A stretch of 64,000 nucleotides of DNA from Shinisaurus crocodilurus (taxonomy: Eukaryota > Chordata > Lepidosauria > Squamata > Shinisauridae). Numbering within the stretch: the first letter of the stretch is position 1; every line of letters begins with the position of its first letter. The position numbers and the translations under genes are program-made. Below, in pieces: positions 59,853-64,000 of the stretch. The notes beneath the pieces were generated by a model. That model searched no databases. It worked only from the letters and a program-made list of their open reading frames with translations, and was not told the origin of the DNA. Location: the NCBI GenBank assembly GCA_021292165.1, contig CM037878.1:286804452-286868451 (forward strand), written 5' to 3'.

Positions 59853-60176
59853 CAGGGTGGGCATCAAGGGTAGGCACGGCCGGGCACTTGCCGAGGGCCC
59901 ACACGCCCCAACATGATCCCACTAACAAGAACCCCCTGGAGTGGCTCCTCCTGTTCCCCATGGCAACCTACTTGATCACCCGCCTCTCGCTCCGGCCCAG
60001 ACAACCGTGGTGGTGAGGAGGAGGTGCCAAGCAAACAAGTGGGAGCCAGGAGGAGGAAGAGGAGGAGGAGAAAGAGCAGCTGGTGACCATGGCGGCGAGG
60101 AGGTAGAGTCACTGAGGGAGGGGCCCCGTGGAGGGGGTCTTGCCCAAGGGCCCTCCGAAATCTGGAGCCAGCACTG
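59853..60176. mobile_element. GC-rich hAT-like element, 324 bp
   Basis: Starts CAGGGTGGGCATCAAGGG and ends ATCTGGAGCCAGCACTG. Flanks GGCACCAG and AGCATCAG match at 6 of 8, consistent with an old 8-bp duplication. Interior blocks are shared with 5290-5553 and, at one end, 3510-3626. Confidence 0.6.
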
Positions 60177-61694
60177 AGCATCAGGTAGGTTGGGGAAGGC
60201 TGAACAAGATGTTGCACAGTTCAATTTAAAATAATAAAATCATAAACCCTAAGACAAAATCACAATTAAAAACAAACAAACCAACAAGACATTCAAATCC
60301 AGCACAGCAGATAAAACCAATAGACCGGTTTTCCCCAAACAGGGGGACGTTGTGGACTTCAACTCCCATGATCCCTAGCTAGCATGGCCAATGGTCAGGA
60401 ATGCTGGGCATTGTAGTCCATATGCCAACAAAGCAAGACCAATATGGATAGAAAAAGTAAAACAAGTGTCAGGCACACGAGTTTAAAGCCCTGGTAGTGC
60501 AGGGGACTAAAATAGTAGCTCCTAAATACGTCAATATTTAACATTTAAAGCTGGGAAAGGGGGAAAAGGGAAGGAGATCCAGTTGCAGATCTCCTGCATG
60601 GCATCCGATTTGGCACTAACGGGAACGTTGACTCAATGACACAGAGCAGGTTTCCCAGGAGTCAACAGACGGGGGTGAGATGAAATAGACCGAGTGCCCA
60701 TGAAAGTAATAATAATCCAGAGGAGATGGCTTGCCAAGCGTTCAAGAGCCACATTCATTTTGCTCCCGGGCTGGCCCGCGGCCTCCGAGGGCAAAAAGCA
60801 TGCCAGCGGAGTGAGGGTGTGTCGTAAATGCAAAATGGCTTCCCTCATGTCAAGCCCAGCCAGCCGGCTAGCCGGCCAGCGCTGACTCAAAGATGGCATT
60901 GCTGGCTCTCTTAGTGTTCTCTTGGCTCCCACCAGGAGCAGACGGGTGGGAGGTGTGGGCAAAGGACACAACCCCGCTAAACAGAAAATCCCTTTTGAGT
61001 GAGGAGAGCTTTTGCCATCAGAGAGAGAGAGAGAGAGAGAGTCCAAAATGGAGCTGCCTGCATTACTGCACCCTTTGAAGTCTCCCCATTTCTTGTTGAC
61101 ACGGAACATTAAAGCGGTGGAGCTGCCGAGAGGGGAGGGCAGAATCCCTCCCAGTTTTCCTTCCTAGAAACCTCGTGAACAGAATCACAGCCATCCACAA
61201 CGGGAAGCATAGAAACCATTCTGTAGGCCAAGGAGACCAAATACAATAGCTCATTTGCCTCCTACGTGGAAAGCAACAGGGGGAGAGTTCCCAAATCCAG
61301 CACCATTCATAATCAGCTCTTTTACAGTTTTACAATAAGGTTGCCAGCTTCCCCTACACCCACACCCCACCCTTCTTTACATGGCAGGGCTCTGGTGTCA
61401 TTAACAGCCGCCTGATGTGCAGAAGTGCGGCCAGCAAAACCTTTTCCCCATCACTTCCTCTCCATGCCAAGAAAAGCGTCAAGATTTCAGTACAGCCTGC
61501 AGTTATTATAGACACAGGAGCACTGCCAGATAAATGTTGGTGACCGTAATTTACAGCTTTATGTTGCATGTGTGTTGGAAACGACACAGAGCTGAAGTTA
61601 CTGGGCTTGGCAGAGGAAGCCTCAAATGGTATTCTGAGAATGATCGAGTAGCCAGCATTCGCCAGCATGTCAAGTTAAATGACTCCTCTTCAGC
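60177..61694. other. Intergenic sequence with one decayed MITE
   Basis: 60330-60425 is an old palindromic MITE (GGACTTCAACTCCCATGATC and GGGCATTGTAGTCCA). (GA)n lies at 61021-61041. The stretch 60540-61690 has no recognised repeats, the second long quiet region. Confidence 0.4.
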
Positions 61695-61708
61695 AGTAAA
61701 GGATTTAG

Positions 61709-63097
61709 TAGGCGACCACTCATGATGACCGAGTAAGATTGTCTTCCAGGATAAAATTACAAAAAGAAAATTATAAAAAGAGGAAATTCTAAAAAAAAAA
61801 GTGTGTGGATTCTAGCGATGGGTCCGTAAGTGACTGTGGAGGCCAATTCTAGATCCACACAGCTTCCCACAGTGAGGACACAGGTTACCAGATGGAAGAT
61901 GGTCCTGTAAAGGATTCATTTGACGTGCTTTTCGCTTAGCACGTTTCTCCCTTTCACCTTGCACTCGGGCTTCTTCAAAGTCCATAGAACCTTTGTGAAA
62001 GGCCGACCTCTAGTTAGAGCGTTCATGGGCCCGAGTTTCCCAGTTTTCGATGTTTATATTGCATTTTTTTAAAGATTAGCCTTAAGAACATCTTTAAACC
62101 TCTTATACTGGCCACCCACCGATATTCCACTTTCCATCCTTGAGTTGGGAATAAAGTAACTGCTTTGGGAGACGGCAGTCAGACATTCGAACAGCATGAC
62201 CGGTCCACTGAAGTTGGCGTTGAAGGATCATTTTTTCAACACTAGTAGTCTTTGCTTCTTCCAGTACACTGACATTTGTTCGCCTATCTTCCCAAGTAAT
62301 TCGCAGGATTTTCCGGAGGCAACGTTGATGAAATCTTTCAAGGAGGCGGAGGTGACGTTTATAGATAGTCCATGTTTCGCAGGCATACAATAAAGTTGGT
62401 AATACAATGGCTTTATAAACCAGCGTTTTGGTCTCCTTACAGATATCCTGATCCTCGAACACTCTACGTTTCATTCAAGAAAATGCGGCACCTGCGGAGC
62501 TCAGACGATGCTGGATTTCACTGTCGATGTTAGCTGCAACAGAAAGATAGCTGCCAAGATAGAGAAAACGATCGACATTTTCCAGTATTGCCCCGCCAAG
62601 CTGGATAGATGGCATCACCAAAGGGTTAGCTTGCACTTGCTGATGAAGCACTTTGTGGGTTTTGATGTTAAGTGAGAGACAAGCTTTTCGTATGCTTCTG
62701 CAAAAGCATTTAGGATAGTTTGGAGATCATCCTCTGAATGTGCGGAGACCACATTATCATCGGCATACTGAAGTTCCACAACGGAGGTTGTAATTGCCTT
62801 ACTTTTTGCTTTCAGCCTACTGAGATTAAAAGCTTTCCATCTGTTCGATATATAATTCCCACACCAGTGGGAAATTTCCCCTCGACAAGATGTACCAATC
62901 ATGGCGATGAAAAATAGCAAATAATGTTGGGGTGATAACACATCCCTGTTTAACATCTGATCCCACTTTAAATGGAGCACCATGAGAGCCGTTGTTGTCC
63001 AAAACCCGTTGCCGTCATGTTGTCATGGAGAAGTCGCAAGATATTCACAAATTTTTATTGGGGCATCCAATTTTCATAAACTGGATGAAATTGGATA
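61709..63097 (-). pseudogene. Zinc-finger LINE, copy 3, RT part preserved
   Basis: The longest copy (1.39 kb), flanked by AGTAAAGGATTTAG at 61695-61708 and 63098-63111 (14 of 14). Reading leftwards: MIGTSCRGEIS-type RT context, catalytic LQYADDNVV near 62750, thumb-like region to about 62620; then LVYKAIVLPTLLYACETW, RLLERFHQRCLRKILRITW, LQWTGHAVRMSD, LKDGKWNIGG; then the Lys-rich segment and the C2H2 finger seen in copies 1 and 2. Frame breaks occur near 62480-62610 and 62100. The architecture is RT followed by a C-terminal C2H2 finger; I do not assign the clade. Confidence 0.82.
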
Positions 63098-63113
63098 AGT
63101 AAAGGATTTAGAG

Positions 63114-63248
63114 CAGTGTTCTCCAACCTTGGGTCCCCAGATGTTTTTGGCCTACAACTCCCAGCATGCCCCAGCCAGCTACGCTGGCTGGGGCATGCTG
63201 GGAGTTGTAGGCCAAAAACATCTGGGGACCCAAGGTTGGAGAACACTG
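63114..63248. mobile_element. Palindromic hAT MITE, perfect duplication
   Basis: 135-bp palindrome CAGTGTTCTCCAACCTTGGG ... GGTTGGAGAACACTG flanked by ATTTAGAG at 63106-63113 and 63249-63256. The target overlaps the right target duplication of the LINE at 61709-63097, so the MITE is younger than that LINE. Confidence 0.93.
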
Positions 63249-63256
63249 ATTTAGAG

Positions 63257-64000
63257 AGCAATACTATGGCTCCTCAGACAGCACAGGAGCTATAGGATAC
63301 CGGGGATTTCCCACCACCGCCTGGGAAGGAAAATCCAAGCAGAGATTCTTCTCCCCTCACCACCCCCCAGCTACTGCTGGAAGCTCCATGACAGCTCCCT
63401 CTCCAGGTCAGTGCCACAACCTTGGGAGGAGAGGAAATGGATGTTTGACGGCAGGAATGTGGGCGAGGAGGAGAAAGTGGATCCACCAGATCCACAAACT
63501 GCTCAGCCTCTGTCCCGGCCCCCTCCCGCCAGTGACAGCTAGATGGGCTCAGAGGCCCGTCTAGCTGAAAATGTGGCAAAAGAGGAAAGGGGGGCAAAAA
63601 GGACTCCGGTTCGTTCCTCCCATCCTGCCAGCAGTGGCCTGGCAGGGCACTGGATATTCGGAAGACTCCAAGATCCGAGGTTTCCACCCTCCAGATTTTG
63701 GACAGGTAGTGCCCTGTTCTGTGGTCTCTTGAGGCTGGCAGGGGAAGCTGGCCTGGTAGCAAGATCAAGGCAGGAAGAAAGTTGGACCTTGGATAGCATA
63801 GCTCCAAGTGGATCCCACTGGCTACAACTCTCTCTCCTGCTAGTACAATAGGAGGATGTTGTCTCAGCAGGGAGCTGAAGCCAGTTGAAGCCTTATGTAG
63901 GCTAACAGGACCTGACAGGTCAGCTCCGCCCCTCCTGGAGGAGCTGGCTGGGTTATTAAAGTGCCCTTGCCTGACTTAGTAGCCTGAGGCTTCTGTGGAA
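63257..64000. other. Intergenic sequence, nothing recognised
   Basis: Moderately GC-rich, with open frames on both strands that carry no recognisable domain. GGGTTATTAAAGTGCCC near 63951 is TATA-like and could be an LTR edge, but the window ends. Confidence 0.35.

Noticed and set aside
60633..61109. 158-residue minus-strand frame as a gene
   Set aside because: No recognisable domain, spans a (GA)n tract translated as a Ser/Leu run, and has no supporting splice or promoter context.
63274..63807. 177-residue minus-strand frame as a gene
   Set aside because: No domain recognised and a competing frame of similar length exists on both strands; composition explains the openness.

Overview
The window is vertebrate nuclear DNA, most likely from a squamate reptile (a lizard or snake). 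The main evidence is about 17 copies of a tRNA-derived SINE whose body and 3' tail match the Sauria SINE family as I remember it: split A and B boxes, then a BovB-type tail ending in (AATA)n. Supporting evidence is CR1 LINEs ending in ATTCTATG repeats, L2 LINEs and many palindromic hAT miniature elements (MITEs). I see no host gene exon, rRNA gene, tRNA gene or CRISPR array that I can defend. Nearly all long open frames lie in LINEs or are translations of simple repeats.

Layout. 0-4 kb: pieces of a hAT family rich in GACTCG, an ERV-like LTR, then a CR1 with one long open ORF2 (about 958-3328). 4-10.5 kb: a stack of nested MITEs, Sauria SINEs with a tandem duplication, an L2 3' half, and a GC-rich LTR-like unit with a 40-bp tandem repeat. 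10.5-18.3 kb: three more GACTCG elements, one with a perfect 8-bp target duplication; CR1 ends; a zinc-finger LINE end; a 926-bp hAT. 18-31 kb: sparse sequence with L2, 5S-derived SINEs and hAT MITEs. 31.3-34.5 kb: an L2 inserted into a CR1. 35.8-46.6 kb: minus-strand CR1s, a 5S/BovB SINE, a decayed Penelope-like fragment, a mariner-type MITE inside L2, and a solo LTR splitting a Sauria SINE. 46.6-55.6 kb: GC-rich hAT elements, L2, a second zinc-finger LINE end, duplicated SINEs. 55.6-64 kb: a Penelope-like insertion with long inverted arms and a hammerhead ribozyme motif, more SINE/MITE nests, and the longest zinc-finger LINE copy.

How the parts relate. Three LINE systems seem to have supplied machinery to SINEs here. 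The BovB-type tail is shared by the Sauria SINE and by one 5S-headed SINE; the CR1 tail is shared by a different 5S-headed SINE. hAT MITEs dominate the cut-and-paste fraction, and three sit at the same 8-bp site inside Sauria SINEs. Target duplications give a relative order of insertion at many loci. Family names come from recognition by eye, without a database search; boundaries without a target duplication are approximate to about 10-30 bases.
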